A stretch of DNA of 48,253 nt from Rickettsiales bacterium. Lineage in GTDB: Bacteria > Pseudomonadota > Alphaproteobacteria > Rickettsiales > UBA1997. A program made the translations under genes and the position numbers. This document shows, one piece after another, positions 35,107 to 44,904 of this stretch (positions are counted from its first letter, which is position 1; each line of letters opens with the position of its first letter). The DNA is taken from positions 1 to 48,253 of the forward strand of contig JAGNLL010000009.1 in the NCBI GenBank assembly GCA_017999675.1. Reading direction: 5' to 3'. The notes under the pieces are model-generated. The model made no database searches. It was not told the DNA's origin and saw only the letters and a list, made by a program, of their open reading frames with translations.

Positions 35107-37090
35107 TTTTTCTTACGTAAATTTCAAACTCTTGAGTAATGAATTCAGTGCTTTGGGGCAGTTCTAGAGTTTTTTCTTCGTCAAAAAACCGCACCTCTTT
35201 TTCTAATTTTTCTAAGCTGATTAGTGGTTTTAAAAAAACGTAATTTTGTAAAAAAACTTTTTTAAAATTTTGGTCGAAAAAGTAATATTCTAAGAAACCT
35301 ATTTGGCACGAAACCTTGCCGTTGCTGGCTTTTTTAATGATAATTAATTTATTTTCGCGGCGCTCAATTTGTTGTTTTAGTCTTAAAAATAAATAAGCAT
35401 TGGCCTCGTTTTTTTGGTCAAACTGGTAGAGTGAGTTTAGTTGTAGCGAGGGCAAATTGTTGGTTTTTTTGGCGTAGTTAATTAGCGGATAAGTTGTGGA
35501 AGTTTCGTTTGAAATTATTGTCACCTCCCCCTCGCCAATATTTTTAATAACTTGCGCCATCTGTTGATTTAGCTGGTTTGGCGTGGCCAGCATTGCAGCT
35601 ATTTGCAGGCTGATGAGGTAAGAAATAACTAGAAAAATCGCACTCGCCGTGAGGGTAGAAAATTCTTTTTTGCCGCAATTTTTTTGGTGCAGATTTTGGT
35701 AAAAATTGATTACTAGAATTAGGATTGTTGCGGACAAAACCCACGACAAATTGTTGAGGTTTTTGTTGATTGATAGGCTGATGGTTAGGGCCGTAAGAGC
35801 TAGAAAATAAAGCCACGAGAAGGTATCGTGGGGAAGTAAGAACTGGATTGCCGCGCTGCGCTCGCAATGACTGGGATAAGGCTCATTAAAATTTTTACGC
35901 CACTGCGCTGACAAAAACAAAACCATCAACCACCAAAAAGCACCGAGGTTTAGAATTACTTTGTTAAAAATTTGGGGGTCAAATTGTGGTGCGGTTAGAA
36001 TTAAAGTTAAAACCACAAAGTCGCGCCGCCAGTTGATGTAGTGGCTTTTGTGCAAGTCAATTACTAGCAAAATAATTAGTGGCAAAGACAGGCTGTAGAA
36101 AACAAATCTTTGGTCAAATTCTGCCGTCATTTGCGAAATAACTAGCAAGGCTGATGCGAGAGAGGCGAGAAGCAGAGGCTGCAAAAAATGATTTTTCTTT
36201 AGAACAGCAAAACCCAAAAAAATTAGCAAAAAAACGGCAAAAATATCTTGGCGTAGTAGCAAAAATAAATTCTCTTCGGGGTAAAATTTTTGAATTACAT
36301 CAAAGCTTGGAAAGGCTTTAAACACAAAGGCCGCGTAGCAAATTAGTAGGAGAATTGTTGTGAAATTTCTTGGGCAAAATGCTGATTTTTTTTGACGGAT
36401 TTTTTCCACTTCAAAAACAATCACCAAAATTGCGTAATGTGGGTCAAGGCCGATTAACAGGGCCGCCAGAGTGCCGATAAAAATTTGATCTGATTTTTTT
36501 AGCTCTGAATTTTTTAAAAATTGGTAAGAGATGTAGGGGAAAGCGAAGGCTAAAAAGTAGGTAGATTTGGTGGCAAATTCGTTGAATTGCAGCGTGAAAA
36601 AACGCAAAAAAAATGCAGCGCTAAAACTTAAAATAATTAAATTAAAACTGGTGCGGTCTTTAGAAACATCTGATCTGCTTAAAATTTTGGCTGAAAAATA
36701 AATTGCCAAAATTCCCACCAAATTCACAAAAATTTCTGAAAGCAAAATTGGACTAATTGCAAAAATTTTTGCCAAAAAAACTGGAATCAGCGTGAAGCAA
36801 AAAGCTAGAGGGAAAATGTTAGTAAAAAAATCTTGGTAATATTTGCCACCCGCCAAAATTTTGGCGGCAATTTCAAGGTAAGCGCCAGAATCGGGGCCGA
36901 TGTCGCGAGTTGATCTAAGAAAAATGCTGAGGGCAAAAATTGTTAAAAACCCAAACAAAGCGCAAGATTTTGCGGCAAAAATTTTGCTCACAAAAACGCC
37001 AAAAATGCCCAGTTTTTTAAGCAAAAAATTTTCAAATTTTTTGCCTAAAATCAGCCTTTTTTCTTCAATGTTTTTTTGCAGTTCGAGCAC
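35096..37090 (-). CDS. Polytopic membrane protein, GT-C glycosyltransferase-like (paralog B)
   Basis: A 664-residue paralog of the previous gene with the same plan: acidic loop FLRSTRDIGPDSGAYLEIAAK after the first helix, many membrane helices, and a C-terminal soluble part with GFLEYYFFDQNFKKVFLQNY. The likely start is GTG at 37090. Between two helix clusters it contains a half R2 repeat (35842-35874), which adds SHCERSAAIQ in frame. The two genes overlap by 11 bases and probably arose by tandem duplication. They may transfer sugars to lipid A, a polysaccharide or proteins; this is inference from fold. Confidence 0.78.
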   Translation of the reverse strand: MLELQKNIEEKRLILGKKFENFLLKKLGIFGVFVSKIFAAKSCALFGFLTIFALSIFLRSTRDIGPDSGAYLEIAAKILAGGKYYQDFFTNIFPLAFCFTLIPVFLAKIFAISPILLSEIFVNLVGILAIYFSAKILSRSDVSKDRTSFNLIILSFSAAFFLRFFTLQFNEFATKSTYFLAFAFPYISYQFLKNSELKKSDQIFIGTLAALLIGLDPHYAILVIVFEVEKIRQKKSAFCPRNFTTILLLICYAAFVFKAFPSFDVIQKFYPEENLFLLLRQDIFAVFLLIFLGFAVLKKNHFLQPLLLASLASALLVISQMTAEFDQRFVFYSLSLPLIILLVIDLHKSHYINWRRDFVVLTLILTAPQFDPQIFNKVILNLGAFWWLMVLFLSAQWRKNFNEPYPSHCERSAAIQFLLPHDTFSWLYFLALTALTISLSINKNLNNLSWVLSATILILVINFYQNLHQKNCGKKEFSTLTASAIFLVISYLISLQIAAMLATPNQLNQQMAQVIKNIGEGEVTIISNETSTTYPLINYAKKTNNLPSLQLNSLYQFDQKNEANAYLFLRLKQQIERRENKLIIIKKASNGKVSCQIGFLEYYFFDQNFKKVFLQNYVFLKPLISLEKLEKEVRFFDEEKTLELPQSTEFITQEFEIYVRKNDR
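35842..35874. repeat. R2 half copy inside paralog B, in frame
   Basis: ACTGGATTGCCGCGCTGCGC and the following CTCGCAATGACTGGG match one arm of R2 with one substitution. On the minus strand it encodes SHCERSAAIQ within the membrane protein, in a loop between helices. Confidence 0.9.
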
Positions 37091-37177
37091 TTTTAACTAG
37101 AGGTTGAATATTTGTTTGAAGCTCTAAGAATGAAGGCTCCAACCTAGTTTACTCTCAAAACAAAAATCAATTTTAAA

Positions 37178-38665
37178 ATGACAAAAACTATCACAGTTGC
37201 GTACGGCGACGGCATTGGTCCTGAAATTATGGAAAGCACTTTAGAAATTTTAAAAGAAGCCAAGGCTGATTTGAATTTTAACATCATTGAAGTTGGCAAA
37301 AACATTTACGAAAAAGGCTTTAACTCTGGGTTAATGCCTTCAGCTTGGGAAGATTTAGCCAACACAAAAATTTTGCTAAAAGCCCCAATCACAACGCCTC
37401 AGGGCGGTGGCTACAAAAGTTTGAACGTGACCTTGCGCAAAAAATTGGGCCTTTTTGCTAACGTGCGCCCAATCGCCGCTTTTCACCCTTTTATTGCAAC
37501 GCAATTTCCAAAAATGGATGTGGTGATTGTGCGCGAAAATGAAGAAGATCTCTACGCCGGCATTGAGCACCGCCAAACTGATCAAACTTACCAATGCTTA
37601 AAATTGGTGACGCGCGCCGGCTGCGAAAAAATTATTCGCTACGCCTTTGAATATGCGGTGGCGAACGGTCGCAAAAAGGTGAGCTGCTTTTCGAAAGACA
37701 ACATCATGAAAATGACAGACGGTCTTTTTCACAAAGTTTTTAACGAAATTGCTGTGGAATATCCACAAATTGAAAATGATCACTACATCATCGACATAGG
37801 AACCGCGCGCCTTGCCGCCAAGCCAGAAATTTTTGACGTGGTTGTGACGATGAATCTTTACGGCGATATTATTTCTGACGTAGTGGCTGAAACCTCTGGT
37901 TCTGTAGGATTGGCCGGATCTGCAAATATCGGCAAAGACTACGCCATGTTTGAAGCAATTCACGGATCAGCTCCCGACATCGCCGGCAAAGACATGGCCA
38001 ACCCAACTGGCTTAATTCACGCTGCTGTAATGATGTTGGTACATCTTGGTCAAAGCGAAGTTGCCAACACTATTCGCAACGCACTTTACAAAACCATTGA
38101 AGACGGCTTGCACACGCCAGACGTTTACAATGCCGCCACCAGCAAAAAGAAAGTTGGCACTAAAGAATTTACTAAAGCGGTGGTTGCAAATTTGGGTCAA
38201 AAACCAGCACAGTTGAAAGTTGCAAATTTTGCTAACGCCACAAAGAAAACGGCAATTAGTGCGGCTGAATCGGCTTATGTTCCTGAAGTAAAATCGCTGA
38301 TTGGTTTCGATTTATTCATCGATTGGCAGCAAGAATTTTCTGATCTTTTAGGCGTGCTTAAAAACATGGAAAGCGACGAGCTTGAAGTAAAAATGATCAG
38401 CGCTAAAGGCTTGCTACTGTGGCCTTTAAGCGATCAACACATGATGCCAAATTATGTTAAAGGCCTTACTGTTCTGCGTTTTATCGGCAAGGGAATTACC
38501 GGCAAATCAAGCAACGAAATAATTGACGCCAGCAAAACAATCTCGCATCAAAACATCATTGAAATGCTTGGAGTTTTGAACGAGAAAAAATTTGATTTCG
38601 TGAAATATGAAGGGCTTTATCTCTTCAACGGCAAGTGTGGCTACACTTCGGGACAAGGGGAGTAA
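37178..38665 (+). CDS. icd: NADP-dependent isocitrate dehydrogenase, long rickettsial type
   Basis: Oxidatively decarboxylates isocitrate to 2-oxoglutarate in the TCA cycle. The 495-residue protein has VAYGDGIGPEIME, KAPITTPQGGGYKSLNVTLRKKLGLFANVRP, VIVRENEEDLYAGIEHRQT and NLYGDIISDVVAETSGSVGLAGSANIG. After about residue 340 it continues with a 150-residue extra domain (from SLIGFDLFIDW to LYLFNGKCGYTSGQGE) that is characteristic of the Rickettsia/alphaproteobacterial long form. An R2 palindrome follows the stop. This protein is one of the best taxonomic pointers in the window. Confidence 0.97.
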   Translation: MTKTITVAYGDGIGPEIMESTLEILKEAKADLNFNIIEVGKNIYEKGFNSGLMPSAWEDLANTKILLKAPITTPQGGGYKSLNVTLRKKLGLFANVRPIAAFHPFIATQFPKMDVVIVRENEEDLYAGIEHRQTDQTYQCLKLVTRAGCEKIIRYAFEYAVANGRKKVSCFSKDNIMKMTDGLFHKVFNEIAVEYPQIENDHYIIDIGTARLAAKPEIFDVVVTMNLYGDIISDVVAETSGSVGLAGSANIGKDYAMFEAIHGSAPDIAGKDMANPTGLIHAAVMMLVHLGQSEVANTIRNALYKTIEDGLHTPDVYNAATSKKKVGTKEFTKAVVANLGQKPAQLKVANFANATKKTAISAAESAYVPEVKSLIGFDLFIDWQQEFSDLLGVLKNMESDELEVKMISAKGLLLWPLSDQHMMPNYVKGLTVLRFIGKGITGKSSNEIIDASKTISHQNIIEMLGVLNEKKFDFVKYEGLYLFNGKCGYTSGQGE

Positions 38666-38675
38666 ACCCACACTC

Positions 38676-38748
38676 CGTCATTGCGAGCGAAGCGCGGCAA
38701 TCCATCTCGTCACAACAACTGGATTGCCACGCTTCGCTCGCAATGACG
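38676..38748. repeat. R2 palindromic repeat, copy 3
   Basis: Inverted arms of 29 bases (38676-38704 and 38720-38748) differ at one base and enclose a 15-base centre (TCTCGTCACAACAAC) that resembles the inner part of copy 2. It lies between icd and the mscS-like gene. Confidence 0.95.
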
Positions 38749-38789
38749 AGACGCGTTGGACACGCCAAACATAAACAAAAATAAGAACC

Positions 38790-40070
38790 ATGAAAAACGA
38801 AATCAGTTTCGACCAAATTTTTGCAGCAATTGAGAAAGCCATTTCAAGCTCAAGCTTTTACTGGCAATCGCTGTCTCTCCTTGGTTGCTTTCTGATTTCG
38901 TTTTTATTTTACAAACTTAGTCGCAAGTTTTTGCTTCCTGCTCTTATCGCCTCAAGCCTGAAAAAAAACATCGCGCTTAATCGCCTTGTCACGCGCTACT
39001 TAATTCCCCTGCTCTACCCAATTTTTGCCGTGGCTTTTTTGGGGCTTGGTCTGTCGATTTATTCTGAATTTTTTAAAGAGGCGATTGTCTTTGAAACCAC
39101 ACTAAAACTAATCGCGCTGTTTTTGTTTTTACGCTTTTTGCGCATCTCTTCTAACAACACTTTTATCACCAACCTTGCAGGATTTTTTTTAATGCCGGCA
39201 TTGGTTTTAGATATTTTTGGCCTACTTGATTCGGCAATTATTTTGCTCGACGAATACGCCTTTAAAATTGGCGCTGTACGCATTTCGGCCTATCTTGTAA
39301 TCAAGGCCATCATTGTGCTGATGTTGGTTTTTTGGCTTTCAACTTTTGTCAGCAAAAAAAGCAAATCTTTCCTCGATAACAGCAAAAGCATTAAGTCGAG
39401 CACCAAGGGCATCATCAGCAAATTTATCGATATTTTTGTTTATTCTGTGGTGGCAATTGTGCTGCTAAAAACCTTTAGCGTTGACATGACAACCTTTGCG
39501 GTGATTGGCGGTGCGGTTGGTGTTGGTATTGGTTTTGGTTTGCAGAAAATCGCCTCAAATTTTATCAGCGGCATTATTTTGCTTTTTGAAAAATCGGTAG
39601 AAATCGGCGACATTGTTGAAATCGACAACGCAAATATTTACGGCACCGTCAAACATTTTGGCGGACGCTACACCTTGGTTGAAGCGGTTGACGGCAAAGA
39701 AATAATGATTCCAAACGAAGACTTCATCATCGGCAAAGTGACCAACTGGACTTACTCCAACAACCGCGCCCGCGTTGAAATTAACGTTGGCGTTGCCTAC
39801 GGATCTGACCTAGAAAAAGTGCGCGAAATAATGATGAACTGCGCCAAAGAAAACCCGCGCTGCTTGAGTTATCCAGATGCCGAATGCTTCGCCACATCTT
39901 TTGGCGACTACGACATTAAGTTTACACTCTACTTCTGGATCAGCGACATCGTAGAAGGCCGCATGCGCCCTAAAAGCGAGGTGATTATTAGTATTTGGGA
40001 AAAGTTTAGGGAGAATAAAATTGAAATTCCTCTGCCGCAAAGAGAGATAAAAAATATTACTAGCGAATAA
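38790..40070 (+). CDS. MscS-type mechanosensitive ion channel
   Basis: A 426-residue membrane protein with several N-terminal helices and the MscS core. The pore helix region is GGAVGVGIGFGLQKIASNFISGIILLFEKSVEIGD, with the Gly/Ala pattern of TM3. It is followed by the beta domain (VEIDNANIYGTVKHFGGRYTLVEAVDGKEIMIPNEDFI) and a C-terminal alpha/beta domain ending ENKIEIPLPQREI. These channels open under membrane tension and release solutes after osmotic downshift. It is longer than E. coli MscS (286) because of extra N-terminal helices. It converges with the GT2 gene, overlapping by 11 bases. Confidence 0.94.
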   Translation: MKNEISFDQIFAAIEKAISSSSFYWQSLSLLGCFLISFLFYKLSRKFLLPALIASSLKKNIALNRLVTRYLIPLLYPIFAVAFLGLGLSIYSEFFKEAIVFETTLKLIALFLFLRFLRISSNNTFITNLAGFFLMPALVLDIFGLLDSAIILLDEYAFKIGAVRISAYLVIKAIIVLMLVFWLSTFVSKKSKSFLDNSKSIKSSTKGIISKFIDIFVYSVVAIVLLKTFSVDMTTFAVIGGAVGVGIGFGLQKIASNFISGIILLFEKSVEIGDIVEIDNANIYGTVKHFGGRYTLVEAVDGKEIMIPNEDFIIGKVTNWTYSNNRARVEINVGVAYGSDLEKVREIMMNCAKENPRCLSYPDAECFATSFGDYDIKFTLYFWISDIVEGRMRPKSEVIISIWEKFRENKIEIPLPQREIKNITSE

Positions 40071-40824
40071 TTTTAAACTTCTCGCAACTATAAATCCCTA
40101 AGCGCTGCGCCCTTGAAAGCAGGGTTGCTAGTACAATCTCAAAAGCATATTTCATGCCATTAACGCGACAAATTTCGTCGCCGTAATGGGTTGGAATGTG
40201 AATTTCGCCAATGCTGCATTTGCGATCGATTAGTTGAATTAAGATGTCGGTGTCGAAGGAAAATCCGTTGTTATTATGTTGGAAGGGAATCTGGGACAGC
40301 GCCTCTGTTTTATAGGCTCTAAGCCCAGTGTGATATTCTGACAAATTCATGCGCAAAATAAAGTTTTGCACTTTGGTTAAAATAATATTTCCCACAAATT
40401 TATAGAGCGGCATGCCGCCTTTTAGCGCTGATTTTTTGTTGATCATTCTCGATCCAAGCATTGCATCTGCGCTGCCTTCAACAATTGGGGTGATCATTTG
40501 TGGAATCAGCTTTGGCGAATATTGCCCGTCGCCGTGCAATAAAACCGCCGCGTAAAAACCATTATCAATGGCATATTGGTAACCAAATTTTTGGTTGCCG
40601 CCGTAGCCTAAATTTTTTTGTTGGGTTATTAGTTTTATTTTTTTGTCGGGGTTTTGAGAGATAAATTTTGCAACTATTTGTGAGGTGTCGTCGCTTGAAA
40701 AATCGTCGCTTACTAAAATTTCATAATCATCTAGAGCTGCGCACGGCACTAGTTCAAGCACTGATTTGATATGCTTGCTGGCATTGTAGGCAACTACGTA
40801 AACTAATATTTTTTTTTCGCTCAT
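40060..40824 (-). CDS. Family 2 glycosyltransferase (polyprenyl-phosphate sugar synthase type)
   Basis: A 254-residue cytoplasmic GT2 enzyme. It has the donor-binding start VYVVAYNASKHIKSVLELV, SDDFSSDDT, the metal-binding DXD-like HGDGQYSP, and LSEYHTGLRAYKTEAL toward the acceptor side. No C-terminal membrane helices are present. The closest type is the DPM1-like group, which makes polyprenyl-phosphate sugars. The start overlaps the stop of the GT39-like gene (ATGA), so the pair probably works in series: GT2 makes the lipid-linked sugar and GT39 transfers it. That link is inference. Confidence 0.9.
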   Translation of the reverse strand: MSEKKILVYVVAYNASKHIKSVLELVPCAALDDYEILVSDDFSSDDTSQIVAKFISQNPDKKIKLITQQKNLGYGGNQKFGYQYAIDNGFYAAVLLHGDGQYSPKLIPQMITPIVEGSADAMLGSRMINKKSALKGGMPLYKFVGNIILTKVQNFILRMNLSEYHTGLRAYKTEALSQIPFQHNNNGFSFDTDILIQLIDRKCSIGEIHIPTHYGDEICRVNGMKYAFEIVLATLLSRAQRLGIYSCEKFKIIR

Positions 40825-42638
40825 TTTCTCAGCACCTGCTCATTATCAAATTTTCGCCAATCGAAAAAATCTTTTCCAAAAATTTCATCCCTAACAAATT
40901 GTGGCGTGAAGCTAACTAACAAAACTTCTCTGCCACAAGAGGTTGTTGTGTCTTTTAAATAAGCTCTATGAAGAACTTCTTTCGATCTTTGAAACGCCCA
41001 ACCCATTTCGTAACCTTCGCGCCATCTTTTATACTCCATTTCATCCTTCGTCTCTTTTAGGTCTATGACTAACTGCGGGTGAAATACTCCGGCTAGATAT
41101 TCAACCTGCAAACCAACATCAAAAAAGGTAAAAGATTTAACCTTGGCCAAGCTGCCATCCTTCTGCAGATGAGCAAATAAATCTTCAAAGAATAGTTGAT
41201 ATTCAAGCATGTCTGAAGCCACAGAAGCTCCAACTGCCGGAAAGGCCGTGAAATAAATGGTGATTTCACCATTTTCGAACTTTGCCAAATTTTTGGTTAA
41301 AATTGTGATTTTATTTTTATCTGAATTCTGCAAACGCCAATACCAAATGCTTCTGGTCACCGTCACAAAAACATTGTCGGCAGTATTTTTTTGCCTCAAT
41401 TCTTGATTAAGAAAATCCACATCAGATTTCTTAATGGTAAACTCCATGCAGCTTTGCATCACTCCTCTAAAAGAATTGTGATTTATCAAATAAGACGTGA
41501 TCAAAATAATAACCAATAATGACGCCGGTTTTTGCAAAAAAATTAACGACTTCTTATTGGCACCAAGTTGGCAACACAAATCGGCACAACGTTGCACAAA
41601 ATATGCGTAGGTGACCACAACCCCTAAGAATAAAAATAGGTTGTTACGCTCAAATACCGAAAAGGGATAAATTCTAAATAAATCGCAAAATATTAGCAAA
41701 GCCAGCGGGGTAAGAATTAGGTGCAATAATGTCCATTTTTTTGCCCTAATTAGTGCAAATGGCACCACGAAAAAAGCTATTAAGCCTACTAAAACCAACC
41801 TCACACTCACAAAATCTTCAAACCCATCACCAATCATAAATCGCAAAAATATCGTCAAATATTTCATTAGATATTTAAGGGTTTCTTGCGACGAGAAATA
41901 TCCAGGAAGACCGCCGAAACCGTAATAGGTTTTTAAAATAAAAACATATGCCGCGACCAGAAATACTAACGTCGCATGAATCACCGAGATTATTAAAAAA
42001 TCTTTTTTGTTTTTTTCTTTAATGGTCTGAAAAATTAGAATCAGGCCCAAAGCAAATATCGTAAAACAGGCGGCGTGATTGAGCTCTATTGCCACAAAGG
42101 TGCAAAGCGAGTAAAAAATTAGAGATTTTTTTCGTGATTTTTCAGAAATTTCAAAACGATATTTATGCACAAATATCGCCGCCCAAGTAAGAGCCAGCAT
42201 CATGAGAGAATAAGCTCTAATCGCAGTACTAATTGACACTGGCATTGCGCCGAAGGCAAAAAGTAAAGCTAAAGAATATCCCGCCGCCCTGCCTATGTAG
42301 AGACGACCGAATAAATATGCCGAGGGAATCAGCAATATTCCCGGCACAATACTAGACATTCTCAACCACAAATCATTGTCACTAACCTGCAACATCAAGT
42401 GCCAGATCACGTAGGACAAAGGCGGGTGAATTTCTTCAACAAAGTTAAATTTAATTACCTGCCAGAGGTTTTCTTGGTTGGCTACGGTTAAGTGCCACAA
42501 TTCATCATCACCAAAAGCATATTCGCTTAGCCCGTAAAGCCTTACAAATAAAGCGCCTGCAATGGTTGCCAAAAATATCACCACTGAAAATGGCGATATT
42601 TTTTGGTCACCTTGCAGGAATTTCTTTAATTGTTTCAT
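40821..42638 (-). CDS. GT39/PMT-type membrane glycosyltransferase
   Basis: A 605-residue membrane protein with about ten helices. The first periplasmic loop has the acidic catalytic motif GLSEYAFGDDELWHL, and the family's HPP motif is in FNFVEEIHPPLSYVIWHLML. The C-terminal 200 residues form a periplasmic domain. Such enzymes use a polyprenyl-phosphate sugar to modify proteins or lipid A. It lies 6 bases after thrS and is coupled to the GT2 gene. It is not closely similar to the twin proteins at 33130-37090, although both have the GT-C plan. Confidence 0.88.
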   Translation of the reverse strand: MKQLKKFLQGDQKISPFSVVIFLATIAGALFVRLYGLSEYAFGDDELWHLTVANQENLWQVIKFNFVEEIHPPLSYVIWHLMLQVSDNDLWLRMSSIVPGILLIPSAYLFGRLYIGRAAGYSLALLFAFGAMPVSISTAIRAYSLMMLALTWAAIFVHKYRFEISEKSRKKSLIFYSLCTFVAIELNHAACFTIFALGLILIFQTIKEKNKKDFLIISVIHATLVFLVAAYVFILKTYYGFGGLPGYFSSQETLKYLMKYLTIFLRFMIGDGFEDFVSVRLVLVGLIAFFVVPFALIRAKKWTLLHLILTPLALLIFCDLFRIYPFSVFERNNLFLFLGVVVTYAYFVQRCADLCCQLGANKKSLIFLQKPASLLVIILITSYLINHNSFRGVMQSCMEFTIKKSDVDFLNQELRQKNTADNVFVTVTRSIWYWRLQNSDKNKITILTKNLAKFENGEITIYFTAFPAVGASVASDMLEYQLFFEDLFAHLQKDGSLAKVKSFTFFDVGLQVEYLAGVFHPQLVIDLKETKDEMEYKRWREGYEMGWAFQRSKEVLHRAYLKDTTTSCGREVLLVSFTPQFVRDEIFGKDFFDWRKFDNEQVLRK

Positions 42639-42644
42639 TCTTAC

Positions 42645-44564
42645 TTAAGCCTTGGTTTTGATTTGCTCTAGAGCCATTGCCACAAACTCATCAACACTCA
42701 TTACAGTTTGATTTTCTTCACCAAACTTTCTCACCGAAACCGCACCAATTTCTGCTTCTTTTTTTCCAATCGCCAGAATGTAGGGAACTTTTTTCAAAGA
42801 ATGTTCGCGAATTTTTGCGTTGATTTTTTGGGCGTCGAAATCGGCTTCTACCCTGAACCCAGCGTCTTTTAATTTTGCCACAACACCACCCGCATATCCG
42901 TCAGAATCGTTGGTAATTGTTGCAACCACCATTTGAGTTGGAGCAAGCCAAAGCGGAAATTTTCCGGCGTAGTTTTCAATCAACATGCCGATGAATCTTT
43001 CGAAGCTTCCCAAAATTGCGCGGTGCAACATTACAGGGCGCTGCTTAGAGCCGTCTGATGCGATGTAGCTAGCGTCTAACCTTTCTGGCAAAATAAAATC
43101 AACCTGCAAAGTGCCGCATTGCCATTCGCGACCGATTGCATCAACCAAAGTGAATTCAAGTTTTGGCCCGTAAAAAGCGCCCTCACCTGGGTTAATTTCG
43201 CAGTCTAATCCTGCAACTTTCACCGCTTCGGCAAGAGCCGCTTCGGCTTTGTCCCACGTGGCATCAGAACCGGCACGCTTTTCTGGTCTGGTTGAAAATT
43301 TTACCTTCACATTTTCAAAACCAAAATCGCCGTACACCTCTTTTAGCAATTCACAAAAAGCTGCGGTTTCAGCATTTACCTGGCTTTCTTCACAAAAAAT
43401 ATGCGCGTCATCTTGCGTGAAAGCGCGCACACGCATGATTCCGTGCAGCGAGCCAGAAGATTCATTGCGGTGACAAGAACCAAACTCAGCCATTCGAAGT
43501 GGCAGTTGGCGGTAAGATTTTAACTCTTGGTTAAAAATCTGCACATGGCACGGACAGTTCATCGGCTTGATTGCAAGAGTTCTCTCTTCGCTTTCTGCCA
43601 CAAACATATTTTCGCGAAATTTTTCCCAGTGGCCCGATTTTTCCCACAAAACCTTGTCGACCATTTGCGGAGTTTTCACTTCAACGTAATTGGCTTTTTC
43701 AAGTTTGGCGCGAATGTAATTTTCGATTTCGCGAAAAATTGTCCAACCTTTCGGGTGCCAAAACACTGAGCCCACCGCCTCTTCTTGCATGTGAAATAAA
43801 TCCATCACTCTGCCAATTTTGCGGTGGTCGCGTTTTTCGGCCTCTTCCAACATTTTTAAGTGATTTTCTAGCGACTCTTTGCTTTCCCAAGCAGTGCCGT
43901 AAATGCGTTGCAGCATTTCATTTTTCGAATCACCACGCCAGTAAGCGCCGGCCAGTTTCATTAGTTTGAAATGTTTAACGTGAGAAGTTGAAGGCGCGTG
44001 CGGCCCGCGGCAAAGATCAATGAAATTTCCTTGTCTATACAATGTAATGTCTTGGTCGGCGGGAATTGCCGAAATGATTTCGGCTTTGTATTTTTCACCC
44101 GATTCTAAAAAAAACTTCACCGCATCGTCACGCTTCCAAACCTCGCGCACCAAGGCTTCATCACGCTTCGAAATTTCGCGCATTTTATTTTCAATGCGTT
44201 CTAAATCTTCCAAAGCGAAAGGAGTTTTGCGGGCGAAATCGTAATAAAATCCGTGCTCAATTGCTGGCCCGATTGTCACTTGAGTGTCGGGGAAAAGTTC
44301 CTTCACCGCCTCCGCCATCAAATGCGCCGCATCGTGGCGAATAATTTCTAGTGCATCGGCACCTGATTTTGGCGTGACGATTTCAATTTTTGCATCAGAT
44401 TCAATACCACGCGAAAGATCACGCAACTCGCCATCCACCTTAATTGCCAGCGCAACCTTAGCGAGAGAAATTGAAATTGATTGAGCAATTTCTGCTCCAC
44501 TTACACCACACAAAAACTCGCGCGCAGCACCATCGGGGAAAGTAATTTTGATTTGTTTAGACAT
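42645..44564 (-). CDS. thrS: Threonyl-tRNA synthetase
   Basis: A class II synthetase of 639 residues. Domains in order: TGS (1-61, [11 protein letters not shown]), editing domain with [16 protein letters not shown] and the zinc-type [17 protein letters not shown], catalytic core with [10 protein letters not shown] and [50 protein letters not shown], and the anticodon-binding domain ([11 protein letters not shown]...[11 protein letters not shown]). All key Cys and His residues of the active-site zinc are present. It heads the minus-strand operon with the two glycosyltransferase genes; a 340-base region lies upstream. Confidence 0.98.
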   Translation of the reverse strand: MSKQIKITFPDGAAREFLCGVSGAEIAQSISISLAKVALAIKVDGELRDLSRGIESDAKIEIVTPKSGADALEIIRHDAAHLMAEAVKELFPDTQVTIGPAIEHGFYYDFARKTPFALEDLERIENKMREISKRDEALVREVWKRDDAVKFFLESGEKYKAEIISAIPADQDITLYRQGNFIDLCRGPHAPSTSHVKHFKLMKLAGAYWRGDSKNEMLQRIYGTAWESKESLENHLKMLEEAEKRDHRKIGRVMDLFHMQEEAVGSVFWHPKGWTIFREIENYIRAKLEKANYVEVKTPQMVDKVLWEKSGHWEKFRENMFVAESEERTLAIKPMNCPCHVQIFNQELKSYRQLPLRMAEFGSCHRNESSGSLHGIMRVRAFTQDDAHIFCEESQVNAETAAFCELLKEVYGDFGFENVKVKFSTRPEKRAGSDATWDKAEAALAEAVKVAGLDCEINPGEGAFYGPKLEFTLVDAIGREWQCGTLQVDFILPERLDASYIASDGSKQRPVMLHRAILGSFERFIGMLIENYAGKFPLWLAPTQMVVATITNDSDGYAGGVVAKLKDAGFRVEADFDAQKINAKIREHSLKKVPYILAIGKKEAEIGAVSVRKFGEENQTVMSVDEFVAMALEQIKTKA

Positions 44565-44904
44565 TTTTTTGGGGAAAAATTAACGAGATGGCAGCAGTGT
44601 TAGAGGCTGTGAATGAATAGTGCAACTGGGTTGAAGCATAGTGAAAAATATCACTCGTTTAAAACAAAACCTCTTGTCATTTTTTAATCGAAAAATAAGT
44701 TGCGCCGCACGCTTTTGAAAAAAAGCTAAGTCAGTATCCTCACCACAGATATAATTTGACTTAAAGTTGTAAATTCTCCCTTCCTATTCAAGGCTCGAGC
44801 AAGAGTTTCTCTTCTTTAATTTTTCTTAAATTTTGTGGTGAGTCGAAGATTACTACCTCTTCGAATGCGTGCTGATTTTTTAATAAATCAAATCACAAAA
44901 CTTT
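44565..44904. other. Divergent promoter region between thrS and an outer-membrane protein gene
   Basis: 340 bases without a gene. A perfect TATAAT box at 44750-44755 points toward the outer-membrane protein gene, but no clear -35 element precedes it at the usual distance. A TTGACT follows at 44756, without a good -10. If the TATAAT is used, the gene has a leader of about 140 bases. No riboswitch or tRNA is recognised. Confidence 0.35.

Noticed and set aside
43571-43969. 132-aa plus-strand frame inside thrS
   Set aside because: A shadow frame opposite a fully conserved thrS region; its composition has no protein-like motifs.
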